Assembly: GCF_011386835.1 (NCBI RefSeq)
Contig: NC_088796.1
Location: 29,405,011 to 29,469,010, forward strand
Direction of reading: 5' to 3'
Source of the DNA: Chrysemys picta bellii
Taxonomy: Eukaryota; Chordata; Testudines; Emydidae
DNA: 64,000 nucleotides
The notes beneath the pieces were generated by a model. It searched no databases. It was not told the origin of the DNA and saw only the letters and a program-made list of their open reading frames with translations. A program made the position numbers and the translations under genes. Of this stretch, positions 1 through 10,308 are shown piece by piece. The number at the start of each line of letters is the position of its first letter. Within the stretch, counting starts at the first letter, position 1.

Positions 1-94
1 TCACTCACTGCTAGAGAGGCTAGGTTTAAAGGGACATGATCAACTTAAAATCACATTTGAATTCCTTTTTACCTCCTTTGTTTGATTGTTTGTA

Positions 95-175
95 TTCTTA
101 ATGCCTAGGAGCCCCAGTCACGGACCAACATCCCATTGTGCTAGGCACTGTACAAATACAGATAAAAAAGACAGA
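95..175 (-). repeat. MIR-like SINE tail fragment
   Basis: Read on the minus strand it has the recurrent tail 'tgtacagtgcctagcacaat...tggtccgtgactggggctcctagg', which also appears in sense copies near 7822-7950, 11480-11590 and 30245-30375. It is a decayed fragment. Confidence 0.5.
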
Positions 176-712
176 ATTTATGCATTAAAATGATGGTAGC
201 TGAAAGATTAGTGAGAATATTGTCTTTTGTTTCCAGTGTATTTACTTTGTACCAATGAGAGCACTTTGTATATAGTTGCTTTTACAGTTACCCCTGACTA
301 GTCAGTTTACCTGGCTGCTTACATCAATGGGGGAGTGACAAACACTTTGAAAAATAGGGAAAACATATTTGTGTAATCACAAAACATAGCTGGGGGGTTG
401 GGGCCCAGGTGTAGCCCCTGAAAGAACTTTTACATAAATGTTGTTTTTAATTGACTGGATTTAAAGTTGCATTATTTTAAAAAGCAATAGTATGTGCTTC
501 CCCAGTGGCTAGAGTATGGCCCCTTACCACACTCCCATTGTGTGCTTTTTTGCTCAGGCTTGGCACAATCTTGCCCTGAACCTTCCTTTACTGATTGTGT
601 CATTTTTTTAGCTGCTTGGAACAATCTTTTTAGTCCTTAGTACAAAAATAAGTGACCTCATGTGATGTCAGTCCAGTGCTGTTCAGAATGTAGCACTCCA
701 ACATGCACTGTG
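176..712. other. Unique intronic sequence
   Basis: AT-rich sequence with no open frame, RNA gene or repeat that I recognise. Confidence 0.5.
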
Positions 713-720
713 CTATATAC

Positions 721-1125
721 TAGTGGTTCTCAAACAGAGGTACACGTACCTCTGGGTGTATGCAGAGGTCTCAAGGGATACATCCACTCATCTAAATATT
801 TGTCTACTTTTACTACAGGTTACATAGCACTAGCGAAGTCAGTACAAACTAAAATTTCATACAGTGACTTGTTTATACTGCTCTATATCCTATACACTGT
901 AATATAAGTACAATATTTATATTCCAAGTGATTTATTTTATAATTATATGGTAAAAATGAGAAAGTAAGCAATTTTCCAGCAAAAGTATGCTGTGACACT
1001 TTTTTTTGTATTTTTGTCTGATTTTGTAAGCAAGTAGATTTTAAGTGAGGTGAAACTTGGGGGTGTGCAAGACAAATCAGACTTCTCAAAGAGGTACAGT
1101 AGTCTGGAAAGATTGAGAGCCACTG
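721..1125 (+). mobile_element. Non-autonomous hAT-like element with 8-bp TSD
   Basis: Ends are inverted: the left begins tagtggttctcaaa and the right ends ttgagagccactg. These match the CAGTGGTTCTCAA-type termini of hAT (Charlie-like) elements. The flanks carry an 8-bp duplication with one mismatch (ctatatac at 713-720, ctatacac at 1126-1133), which is the hAT hallmark. The interior is AT-rich and has no transposase. A second copy in the opposite orientation lies at about 56791-57188. Confidence 0.8.
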
Positions 1126-1133
1126 CTATACAC

Positions 1134-2147
1134 TAGTCCAGAGAGAGTGGGAAATGATAAAGTTGTATATGAGCTTGGGGACAAACAAAACAATAAAACA
1201 ATTCACCCTGCAGTGGAGTGAGTGCCATTTAAAAATTGAACATTAGTGCAGTATAGTGTACACTTTACTCTGGTGTATAGAGTCTAAATATAGCCATAAT
1301 AAATGACGCTTGCTATTTAAATTTTAATGGCATCCTCTGTGTCATTTAAAATAATAATAGTTTCCAGGGCTTTTGCATCTAGTATTGCAACCACTCCATA
1401 AGCCCCCTCTATACTAATAAACTGACCCATTTGGTGAGAACTGTCATGAAAACTTTCTGTAGATCTTTTGAATCATCCTGTAGAATTTAATAGTGCTATC
1501 CCTGCTCAAGAATTGTATAGAATGGTGAAAAAGGTCTGTAGAAAGTATCTCATTCTTTATTGAATTCTGTAGATGTTCAGAGTCATTTTTATGCAATTTT
1601 ATTACATTTCTCTAGAACCCTTTTGATTTTATCCTTATAAATAAGTCCTAAAGAATTTAATAAGTGCGGTGTCAGTGCTGTAAACATTCAACTGCTATTG
1701 TGAATGGGGCAAAACAGTTTCCAAGAGCTTGTAGACAGCATTATGGTTTTCTCAAGCATGCTTTCTGCAGTGGTGCTGAAAGTGATTTTGTCCCATCCTG
1801 TTCGTCAAACTGTCTTCAGCACCAATTCAGCAGACCCACTACTGTCAACATGTGTAAACAGGGCCAGACAGTACCAAAAATCCATTACAATCTACAAATC
1901 ACTTTGCACTTTCCCAGTATGAATTTGTATCCTGGTTATTCTTTCACATTTTCAGCAAGTGGTTTCATTGAACACTAACTCTAATTTCTCATGTCTTTAC
2001 TGGTGTCTGTCCATTCTAAACATTCTCACAAATTAAAGCCATAGGCAAACCCATTGATTCTATAAATCACTTGCATGTCTTAATTCCATGTTATTTGCCT
2101 GTTTTGTAGTTGTTTTTAGTGGGCTTTTAAATAGCAAGAACTAGCTC
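1134..2147. other. Unique intronic sequence
   Basis: AT-rich. A 104-codon frame at 1664-1978 has no domain, low-complexity composition and an overlapping rival frame, so I treat it as chance. Nothing else is recognised. Confidence 0.5.
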
Positions 2148-2345
2148 TCATATTATGCTTTCATCCACAGATCTCAAAACACTTTATAAAGGAGGTAAGT
2201 ATTGTTATAAACTCTTTGTACCATGGGTTTCCCCATTTGTAACAGGTGAAATGATTTGCCCTTGGTACTCAATATTAGAACTGAGAATTGAACACAGGTC
2301 TCCTGATTCCCAGTCCAGTGCCTTGCCTACTGGACCCTGCTGCCC
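2148..2345 (-). repeat. MIR-like SINE, antisense
   Basis: The + strand shows the antisense hallmarks of a MIR: 'atctcaaaacactttataaa', a degraded 'gtttccccatttgtaacagg', then 'gaattgaacacaggtctcc' and 'cagtccagtgccttgcctac'. This is an old diverged copy of a CORE-type, tRNA-derived SINE. Confidence 0.65.
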
Positions 2346-3057
2346 CTACGTACATAAAATATCACATACGTTCCAGCTGTTGGATATATGGCCTGTTCAT
2401 TTTGTGGCATTATAGAAAGGTTTCATAGTAGCAATCTGTTTGACCTTTTTTGTACATTTTTTTTAGTCTGCTGCCAGATGATTTAAGACATTTGTTAAGT
2501 CCAAACAAATACCTTCTGGAGGGTCTGTTAGATCTTTTAAGGCTTAAAACTGCATTTCTCTCTCTGTGAATAAAATAAAAGATCACTGCAAAATTCTACA
2601 TCCCTAGGATGAGTAATTGCTTTGTTGGGCAGGCAAATAAAGTGTTGTCTGTTTTCATTCTAAGTACAGTGCAAGTGAGTGTTTTGTGTCTGGACTGGTA
2701 AATAAATGACAATAAATAATAAAATATATGCACTTTGAATGCCTTTATATACTTTCTATGACTTTTGTTATCATCATGGTATCAGAACTCCTCCTAAGTA
2801 TTTATTTAAAAATAGAAATAACTTTCTTCTTTCTCCTCAGGTAGAAGAAACACATTGATTAATTTATGGGATCTCCTTTCTTTTTCTATTTTCTGTTTGT
2901 GAGTGAATATGTGGGTGTGTTGTCAGACTATGCATAATAAGATATTACTGAGGAAAAACTAACGGGAAAAATTTAGCTTTCTATTTAATTCAAAAATTGG
3001 CGTGTTCTGTGGTCAGTCACATAGGCTAGGCCCAGCTCTTCCTTCCACACTAATGAG

Positions 3058-3781
3058 TAGGGCCCTACCAAATTCACAGCCATGAAAAATACATCACAGA
3101 TCATGAAATCTGATCTTTTGTGTGCTTTTACCTTATACTATACAGATGATATAGGGGAGACCAGTGTTTCTCAAACTGGGGGTCCTGACCCAAAAGGCAG
3201 TTGCAGGGGGGATCACAGTATTGCCACCCTTACTTCTGTGCTGCCTTCAGAGCTGGGTGGCTGGCGAGTGGCGGCTGTTGGCCAGATGCCCAGCTCTGAA
3301 GGCAGTGCCCCACCAGCAGCAGCGCAGAAGTAAGGGTGGCAGTAACATACCATGCCACCCTTACTTCTGCCTGGAGAGTGATGGCTGCTGCCCGAGGGCC
3401 CAGCTCTGCAGGCAGCAGTGTGGAAGTAAGGGTGGCAATATTGTACCAGGCCATCCTTACTTCTGTGCTGCTGCTGGCAGCGATTCTGCTTTCAAAGTTG
3501 GGCTCCGAGCCAGCAGCCGCCACTGTCCAGCTGCCCAGCTCCGAAGGCAGTGCCACCACCAGCAGTAGTGCAGAAGTAAGGGTAGCAGTACTGCAACCTC
3601 TACAATAACCTTGCGACCTCCCCCCTCCCCCCAACAACAACTCCTTTTTTGGGTCAGGACCCCTACAATTAGAATCCCATGAAATTTCAGATTTAAATAG
3701 CTGAAATCATGAAATTTACAATTTAAAAAATCCTATGACCGTGCAATTAATCCAAATGGACTGTGAAATTGGTAGTGCCTT
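3058..3781 (+). mobile_element. hAT-like element with internal repeats
   Basis: Inverted ends: tagggccctaccaaattcac on the left and gtgaaattggtagtgcc on the right. An inner inverted pair (ggtcctgaccca at about 3180 and tgggtcaggacc at about 3650) frames about 450 bp of GC-rich tandem and inverted units built on 'cttacttctgtgctgc' and 'gcagaagtaagggtggca'. Both strands give several overlapping open frames (about 80-136 codons) that are only by-products of this repeat composition. It carries no transposase. No 8-bp duplication is obvious at the ends. Confidence 0.65.
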
Positions 3782-4622
3782 TTCTGTTGACTGACAGTTT
3801 TATTGGTCCAGTGGAAGATAGATGTCATCAGAAGCCATGTTAATGGGATGAGAGAGAGCTGTGCTCTTAGATGTTAGGGCCAGATCAATGGAAAGTTTTG
3901 AATATCAGAAGAGAGACCTTGAATTGGACTATATGTTCAGTGAAGAGCCAGTTCAGAGAGCAAAGCACCAGGCTAGTGTGTTTAACTTGCCTTGCTAAAC
4001 AAATGGGCTCTACATTGTATGCAGCTATTTCAGGGGACATGGCTTAATTCCTAGATATGAGTAGCAGTAATCAAACCTGGAGGCATGAATGCATCTAATC
4101 ACTGTTGCCATGTCAGAGTCCCATCTCTGTGGCCAGACAAATGCACTCCATCCTCTGTAAGTGGGTGTTTTTTGTCACCATGAGTAGTAGTACTTGAAGT
4201 GCCAGTCTTGCCTGGATTCAGATTTATGCAGTTTCTCTTCGTGTAGGTGCATTGAGAAAGCTTAGAGATGGGACATAGCTTCCTTGCAGATCGATCTCTA
4301 GCTAGGTCCTTAAGGTGGTCTGGCGGGATATTCAGTTTGTGTCCATCACTGATACCCACGTGATTGCTGGCCTTGTAGCAGCATTCCATGGTAAAGGTGG
4401 TATGGAATTCATTGGTCTTTCATTCTACGAATATGTCCATACCAAGAAAGCTGCCAAAACCAAACCAGTGCTGACAGAGGCAGTTGCTGTGTTCAGCTTT
4501 GAATACCCTCACTTCTGTTCTGATCCTGCTATGTAATATGGAGGAGCTGACAAAGACTGTTAAAACTGAAAATGTCAATCCAGAGTTCTTCAGCCAGTAG
4601 GATTCATATAGCTGATGAATAA
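3782..4622. other. Unassigned sequence with weak open frames
   Basis: Frames of 96 codons (4099-4389, minus) and 73 codons (4315-4536, plus) overlap. The plus frame gives a non-repetitive peptide (e.g. HVIAGLVAAFHGKGGMEF) without a domain I recognise. It could be a decayed processed pseudogene or part of an old retroelement. I cannot assign it. Confidence 0.3.
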
Positions 4623-4624
4623 TA

Positions 4625-4811
4625 CACCTCTACCTCGATATAACGCTGTCCTCGGAAGCCAAAAAATCTTCCCGCGTTATAGGTGAAACCGCGTTATATT
4701 GAACTTGCTTTGATCTGCCAGTGTGTGCAGCCCCGCCCACCCCGGAGCACTGATTTACCGCGTTATATCTGAATTCATGTTATATCGGGTCGTGTTATCG
4801 AGGTAGAGGTG
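4625..4811 (+). mobile_element. TA-flanked MITE, mariner-like (copy 1)
   Basis: 187 bp with inverted ends cacctctacctcgatata and tatcgaggtagaggtg, flanked by TA on both sides (4623-4624, 4812-4813). TA duplication suggests the Tc1/mariner superfamily, perhaps Tigger-like. It is the best preserved of four copies; the others are at 27078, 30695 and 52455. Confidence 0.8.
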
Positions 4812-4813
4812 TA

Positions 4814-5431
4814 CAAGGTTAGATCTTGTTGGCATGCCACAGGTTGAGGGCTTTGGAGACTGAGCATTATTTGCCCATATCCCTCCACTGGGGTCATGCA
4901 TCTTGGGAGCTGTAAAACTCCTCTACATCAACTTGCAACTGCCGTCTTCCTAATGAATGCAGCAAAGAGGCCCAACAGTTTCACTCAGACCTTTATTTCT
5001 TAAATGTTTCTGCCCTCTTCCCCTTCTCTGAAAAAGAATAAACTTATTTAGAAGAAGCTTTGGATCCCTTGCCTTCCCAGCCAGCTCACTATGTGGGTCT
5101 TATAATCTGCCATCTAGAAAGAGACAGGGAGACCAGGTTTACCATATTAATTGATTCAAGCTTAGAAATCCTTCGGAATAACAACAAAACAAGGCTCAGT
5201 TGACTGGCTGGCTGCTTGTGTAACCGAATTCATAAAGGCAACTTGTCACAAGGGAAAGAAGGAATGGTTGGTTCTTCTACAGACCACTGAATCACACAAC
5301 AAGCATATCATGCTCCTTTAGTGGCCCTTTGGCATAATTGTAGTGTGAGTGTTGGCCTTAATTTTCAGACCCATTGACTTCACTGGATCTATGGATTCAC
5401 CTCTGAAAACCAGGCCCATAGCCTTATAATA
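4814..5431. other. Unique intronic sequence
   Basis: No gene is seen. A short recurrent motif (cattgacttcactgg) occurs at about 5370; see findings. Confidence 0.45.
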
Positions 5432-5625
5432 TATGGCGATATCCTATCTCCTAGAGCTGGAAGGGACCTTGAAAGGTCATTGAGTCCAGCCCCCTGCCTT
5501 CACTAGCAGGACCAAGTACTGATTTTGCCCTAGATCCCTAAGTGGCCCCCTCAAGGATTGAAATCACAACTCTGGATTTAGCAGGCCAATGCTCAAACCA
5601 CTGAGCTATCCCTCCCCCTTTTCAA
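5432..5625 (-). repeat. tRNA-derived SINE with CR1-like tail, antisense
   Basis: Reading the minus strand: a tRNA-like head (gggggagggatagctcagtg, an A-box, then a degraded B-box near gatttcaatcc), a body 'gggggccacttagggatct', and a CR1-type 3' tail (ggactcaatgacctttcaag, then gtcccttccagctc). This layout, a tRNA head joined to a CR1 LINE tail, is that of the turtle tRNA SINE family, which is thought to use CR1 machinery. About 190 bp, near full length. A second copy is at 43252-43437. Confidence 0.8.
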
Positions 5626-6119
5626 GAAACTTAGTTCATTTTCTCTCTCAAATTATATTTTAGTGTGTGATTTTATGTAACCACACGGGTATCTATTTCT
5701 AAGTCAGATAACTGGTGAAAATTACAAGATCTTTCATACATTAGTAACTAGCATAATATGAGGTCTGGAATTCTACTGTCTCTCACCACCCACTCTGCTG
5801 GTCACTGATGTAAGTTTCTACTTCAATTAGTAATCAAATGTTGTGTGTCTTTGCGTTCAAAGCCTCTTGCATCAAAGAGGAGCTGAGAAAATTACTGAGC
5901 AAGATAGAGAACAAAGAAGGAAAAACTAGTGATCTGTAAAACCAAATTGCTAATAAAAAGATTAAGTTTAAACCAGATTAGCTACCTTGCAGACCTGAAA
6001 TTTTCAAAGCAAATTGTTGCCAATGATGTCAACCCTCATGAATGAATCAGTCTTATGCAACATATGGAGTAGTTAAAAATCCCTGTCTTCCAGTTACACA
6101 GCAGTATGTAGAAATTAGA
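5626..6119. other. Unique intronic sequence
   Basis: AT-rich; nothing recognised. Confidence 0.45.
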
Positions 6120-6905
6120 AGAAGAGTCTAGGATTGTATATTCTGTTCCCATCTCTGCCATTGATTTACTGTGTGATCTTGAGCAAGTCATTTCACTTCT
6201 CTGTGCCTTTAGTTATCCACCTGTAAAACATGTGATGAGCTTACAAACCGTATACTGAGCAACATGGGGTTAATGAGCTAATCTGGGTTTAGATGGTCCT
6301 CTCACAGGTGTGATGGGGCAGATGTCAGATGTGGTGGGAGGAGCTTAAAAGGGAGAAACAGAGCTCAGCTAAGGGCAGACCAGGAAGGAGAATAGACCTT
6401 TTGATCTCAGCTCCTGGAAAGGGCTGACCTAAGACAGGAGCTCAATAGGTGACTGCTGCCTGATGGTCCCTGAAGGAAGGAAGGGCTGGTGGACTGGCTT
6501 GCCTGCTGGCTAGCAGGCTGTCCTGATGCTGACTCATCTTGATAGGGGATTATTCCTCTCTGTTTGTGAACTCCGTTTAGGGCTGTAGCCTCTGAAGGAA
6601 GAGAGCCTTAGCCCAATTTTGGGATAATTCATTGTGTCAGTTCCCCTTTTGTTCTGTTCATTGACATCCCCAGAAGGCAACTGGAGGGCTGGGCCTCTTA
6701 GGACTGGAGCTGGAGTGGGAGAGCCACCTGTATGTTGCAGAGCCTGGGTGAGTTCTGGGATCCCACCCAGAGCCTAGGGCATGCCTGGGGGAACGAACTC
6801 CGGTGAAAAACAATTATAATAAAGTCTACCTCTGTGGCTTAATCAATTGGATGTAAACTGCTTTGGGATCATTGACTGAAAGGTGCTATAAATACAAAGT
6901 GTTCT
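6120..6905 (+). repeat. MIR-like SINE, sense, interrupted
   Basis: The left part (6120-6235) has the MIR core: 'ctgtgtgatcttgagcaagt' and 'cttctctgtgcctttagtta'. The right part (about 6815-6905) has the downstream piece 'gctttgggatcattgactga' and 'aaggtgctataaatacaaag'. The 500-600 bp between them does not belong to the SINE. Confidence 0.6.
6309..6812 (+). mobile_element. LTR-like insertion within a MIR
   Basis: It starts tgtgatggggcag and could end at ca (6812). An early 'gcttaaaagggag' could be a TATA-like box. The TG...CA ends, about 500-bp length and position inside a MIR suggest a solo LTR. No target duplication is clear, so both the limits and the class are tentative. The same TGTGATGGGGCA start recurs, antisense, at 42779. 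Confidence 0.4.
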
Positions 6906-7294
6906 TAGTTCATTAGTTTTTAATTATACAACCAAAATTGCTGCTCTCACAATGTTAACTTTAAACAGAAGAACTTTTCCCACAAGCGTGTTCAGTACAA
7001 ACCTGGGGCTAAACTGAGCCATTATGCTCAGCTCAGAGTAAGGAGTGGTGTGTAGTTGCATGATGCAGGAGGAACAACGGGAAGGACTTTTGCCTTTGAG
7101 TCGCCCTTTGAGCCAAGCAGGGGAGAAATAGGGCTCCACATAGCCAACTAAGGGCTGAGGACAATCTAACCCCCTGTAATTGGTTAGGGAGGTGACCACT
7201 GTGATTACTGATTTGTGCAAATACTGGTTTCTGCTGTTACTTCTTTCACCCCCATTTGCTGGTTTATTCACCTGTGCATATTGTCTAATGCTAG

Positions 7295-7821
7295 CAGGGC
7301 CGGCTTTAGGACCTGCGGGGCCCGATTCGAATACCCGGTGTCAGTCCGGGTCTTCGGCGGCACTTCGGCAATGGGAGGTCCTTCACTCTGCTCCGGGTCT
7401 TCCGTGGCACTGAAGGACCCCCCCCCCCGCCGCCGAAGACCCGGAACGGACCCCCCCCCCCCCCCCACCGCCAAAGAGCCGCCGACAGGGCCAGCTCCAG
7501 GCACCAGCTTGTCAAGCAGGTGCTTGGGGCGGCCACTCCGGAGAGGGGCGGCACGTCCAGCTATTTGGCGGCAATTCGGCGGACGGTCCCTCACTCCGGC
7601 TCGGAGCGAAGGATCTCCCGCCGAATTGCTGCCGCAGATCGCGATCGCGACTCTTTTTTTGGGGGGGGGGCTGCTTGGGGCGGCCAAAACCCTGGAGCTG
7701 GCCCTGGCCGCTGAAGACCTGGAGCAGACCACCGCCAGGTGAGTAAAAAAAATTAAAAAGGCACCTAAGGCGCGGGGCCCAATTCCAAGAAGTCAGGGGA
7801 ATCGGCCTAAAGCCCGCCCTG
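7295..7821 (+). mobile_element. hAT-like MITE with perfect 8-bp TSD (outer element)
   Basis: Termini cagggccggctttagg and cctaaagcccgccctg are inverted, and both flanks carry aatgctag (7287-7294 and 7822-7829). The interior is GC-rich with C-runs and 'ttcggcggcaattcggcgg' units. It contains a second MITE at 7486-7706. The target was a SINE tail that resumes at 7822. Frames of up to 175 codons here are compositional artefacts. Confidence 0.85.
7486..7706 (+). mobile_element. hAT-like MITE nested in another MITE
   Basis: Inverted ends cagggccagctccaggcacc and ctggagctggccctg are flanked by gccgccga (7478-7485) and gccgctga (7707-7714), an 8-bp duplication with one mismatch. It belongs to the same subfamily as the element at 21796-22249, which also uses 'ccaagcaccagctcc'-type inner ends. 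Confidence 0.75.
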
Positions 7822-7950
7822 AATGCTAGACTGTGAGGTCTCTGGGGCAGGGACCATTTCTCATTATGTGTGTATAGAGTGTGTAGTACAGTGGGCTGCT
7901 GATCCATGGTTTGGGTCCGTAGGTGCTACTGCAATAGAAATAAATAAGTG
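7822..7950 (+). repeat. SINE tail, sense
   Basis: 'gactgtgaggtctctggggc', 'agggaccatttctcattatg' and 'ggtgctactgcaatagaaat' form the recurrent tail seen elsewhere in the window. It was split by the MITE on its left. Confidence 0.55.
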
Positions 7951-8521
7951 GTTGTCATACAGGGTATTTAAAGAACACCTCCTGAGTCAGTCTTACAGTT
8001 GAGGATTTACAATTAGAAACAGACTAGACCAATAAAATCACACTTGCCTAACTTACCTATCTGCACATGGTGCCTTTAATTAAGATTTCAGCTGCATTGG
8101 TTTTTGAAGGGCTTATTTTGAAGACTTCTCAATTCCAAGTCTGGATCCACATTTGGCATTTGTTCATCCTCTGCTGAATTAAGTCTCTTCACACTAAGTT
8201 TCAAAAATAGGATTGGATACCATGCCCTTTAGTTTTGCAAGTTACAGTATTGAACTTAAAGGGATGCTATCAAAATAGTTAAAACAAACTAAAATCACAA
8301 CAGTCTGTGTGAAAAGTTTGGAAGACAGATCTGACTACTTTTTTATCAGTAATGCTAATGTCCTGGAAGGAATCAAGTCTTTTAATTTAATTGGTACTTT
8401 GGGAGGTTTTTGTCTTAAGGCAGAAGACTCAGACTTTAAGGTCAGAATGGACCATCATTATCAACTAGTCTGACTTCCTGAACGATGGAGGCCACAGAAC
8501 CACACCCACCCACTCCTATAA

Positions 8522-10308
8522 TCAATACATTAGAAGCAAGAGGAAGACCAAAGACAGGGTAGGCCCACTGCTTAGTGAAGAGGGAGAAACAGTAACAGGA
8601 AACTTGGAAATGGCAGAGATGCTTAATGACTTCTTTGTTTCGGTCTTCACCGAGAAGTCTGAAGCAATGCCTAACATAGTGAATGCTAATGGGAAGGGGG
8701 TAGGTTTAGCGGATAAAATAAAAAAAGAACAAGTTAAAAATCACTTAGAAAAGTTAGATGCCTGCAAGTCACCCAGGCCTGATGAAATGCATCCTAGAAT
8801 ACTCAAGGAGCTAATAGAGGAGGTATCTGAGCCTCTAGCTATTATCTTTGGAAAGTCATGGGAGACGGGAGAGATTCCAGAAGACTGGAAAAGGGCAAAT
8901 ATAGTGCCCATCTATAAAAAGGGAAATAAAAACAACCCAGGTAACTACAGACCAGTTAGTTTAACTTCTGTGCCAGGGAAGATAATGGAGCAAGTAATTA
9001 AGGAAATCATCTGCAAACACTTGGAAGGTGGTAAGGTGATAGGGAACAGCCAGCATGGATTTGTGAAGAACAAATCATGTCAAACCAATCTGATAGCTTT
9101 CTTTGATAGAATAACGAGCCTTGTGGATAAGGGTGAAGCGGTGGATGTGGTATACCTAGACTTTAGTAAGGCATTTGATACGGTCTCGCATGATATTCTT
9201 ATCGATAAACTAGGCAAATACAAATTAGATGGGGCTACTATAAGGTGGGTGCATAACTGGCTGGATAACCGTACTCAGAGAGTTGTTATTAATGGTTCCC
9301 AATCCTGCTGGAAAGGCGTAACGAGTGGGGTTCCGCAGGGGTCTGTTTTGGGACCGGCTCAGTTCAATATCTTCATCAACGACTTAGATATTGGCATAGA
9401 AAGTACGCTTATTAAGTTTGCGGATGATACCAAACTGGGAGGGATTGCAACTACTTTGGAGGACAGGGTCATAATTCAAAATGATCTGGACAAATTGGAG
9501 AAATGGTCTGAGTTAAACAGGATGAAGTTTAACAAAGACAAATGCAAAGTGCTCCACTTAGGAAGGAAAAATCATTTTCACACATACAGAATGGGAAAAG
9601 ACTGTCTAGGAAGGAGTACGGCAGAAAGGGATCTAGGGGTTATAGTGGACCACAAGCTAAATATGAGTCAACAGTGTGATGCTGTTGCAAAAAAAGCAAA
9701 CATGATTCTGGGATGCATTAGCAGGTGTGTTGTGAGCAAGACACGAGAAGTCATTCTTCCGCTCTACTCTGCTCTGGTTAGGCCTCAGCTGGAGTATTGT
9801 GTCCAGTTTTGGACGCCGCATTTTAAAAAAGATGTGGAGAAATTGGAAAGGGTCCAAAGAAGAGCAACAAGAATGATTAAAGGTCTTGAGAACATGACCT
9901 ATGAAGGAAGGCTGAAAGAACTGGGTTTGTTTAGTTTGGAGAAGAGAAGACTGAGAGGGGACATGATAGCAGTTTACAGGTATCTAAAAGGGTGTCATGA
10001 GGAGGAGGGAGAGAACTTGTTCACCTTAGCCTCTAAGGATAGAACCAGAAACAATGGGTTTAAACTGCAGCAAGGGAGGTCTAGGTTGGACATTAGGAAA
10101 AAGTTCCTAACTGTCAGGGTGGTTAAACACTGGAATAAATTGCCTAGGGAGGTTGTGGAATCTCCGTCTCTGGAGATATTTAAGAGTAGGTTAGATAAAT
10201 GTCTATCAGGGATGGTCTAGACAGTATTTGGTCCTGCCATGCGGGCAGGGGACTGGACTCGATGACCTCTCGAGGTCCCTTCCAGTCCTATAATCTATGA
10301 TTCTATGA
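8522..10308 (+). mobile_element. CR1 LINE, sense, 5'-truncated, ORF2 mostly open
   Basis: The element begins in the ORF2 linker (frame reads [20 protein letters not shown] upstream of the first ATG) and ends with the CR1 3' signature: 'gaggtcccttccagtcctat', then short tandem octamers ending 'attctatgaat'. It is about 1.8 kb, against roughly 4.5 kb for full CR1, so it lacks ORF1 and the endonuclease. It inserted into an older antisense CR1, whose sequence resumes at 10309 with 'agacccataatc'. As is usual for CR1, no long target duplication is seen. Confidence 0.92.
8604..10220 (+). CDS. CR1 ORF2 fragment: reverse transcriptase and C-terminal domain
   Basis: 538 codons from the first ATG; the frame is open further 5' to about 8526, so this ATG is internal to a truncated ORF2. 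The RT palm is intact: [18 protein letters not shown] (first catalytic Asp), [10 protein letters not shown], and FADDTKL with the paired Asp. Further on comes the CR1 C-terminal block [20 protein letters not shown] and the end [20 protein letters not shown]. No internal stop. The upstream endonuclease and ORF1 are absent, so it is not autonomous; it is a young-looking dead-on-arrival copy, probably not expressed as a cellular gene. Confidence 0.9.
   Translation: MEMAEMLNDFFVSVFTEKSEAMPNIVNANGKGVGLADKIKKEQVKNHLEKLDACKSPRPDEMHPRILKELIEEVSEPLAIIFGKSWETGEIPEDWKRANIVPIYKKGNKNNPGNYRPVSLTSVPGKIMEQVIKEIICKHLEGGKVIGNSQHGFVKNKSCQTNLIAFFDRITSLVDKGEAVDVVYLDFSKAFDTVSHDILIDKLGKYKLDGATIRWVHNWLDNRTQRVVINGSQSCWKGVTSGVPQGSVLGPAQFNIFINDLDIGIESTLIKFADDTKLGGIATTLEDRVIIQNDLDKLEKWSELNRMKFNKDKCKVLHLGRKNHFHTYRMGKDCLGRSTAERDLGVIVDHKLNMSQQCDAVAKKANMILGCISRCVVSKTREVILPLYSALVRPQLEYCVQFWTPHFKKDVEKLERVQRRATRMIKGLENMTYEGRLKELGLFSLEKRRLRGDMIAVYRYLKGCHEEEGENLFTLASKDRTRNNGFKLQQGRSRLDIRKKFLTVRVVKHWNKLPREVVESPSLEIFKSRLDKCLSGMV

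Noticed and set aside
3164..3640. Overlapping 134- and 136-codon frames
   Set aside because: Produced by repeat units in a hAT-like element, open on both strands.
4315..4536. 73-codon frame with plausible protein-like sequence
   Set aside because: No recognisable family and no splice sites; a processed pseudogene is possible but not shown.
4625..4811. Regularly similar short elements considered as a CRISPR-like array
   Set aside because: The four copies are tens of kilobases apart, each flanked by TA, with inverted ends: MITEs.
5432..5625. tRNA-like head considered as a tRNA gene
   Set aside because: No cloverleaf can be completed and the head is fused to a CR1-like tail, as in a SINE.
7215..7742. 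175-codon plus frame and 154-codon minus frame
   Set aside because: They lie wholly in nested GC-rich MITEs with C-runs; composition explains them.
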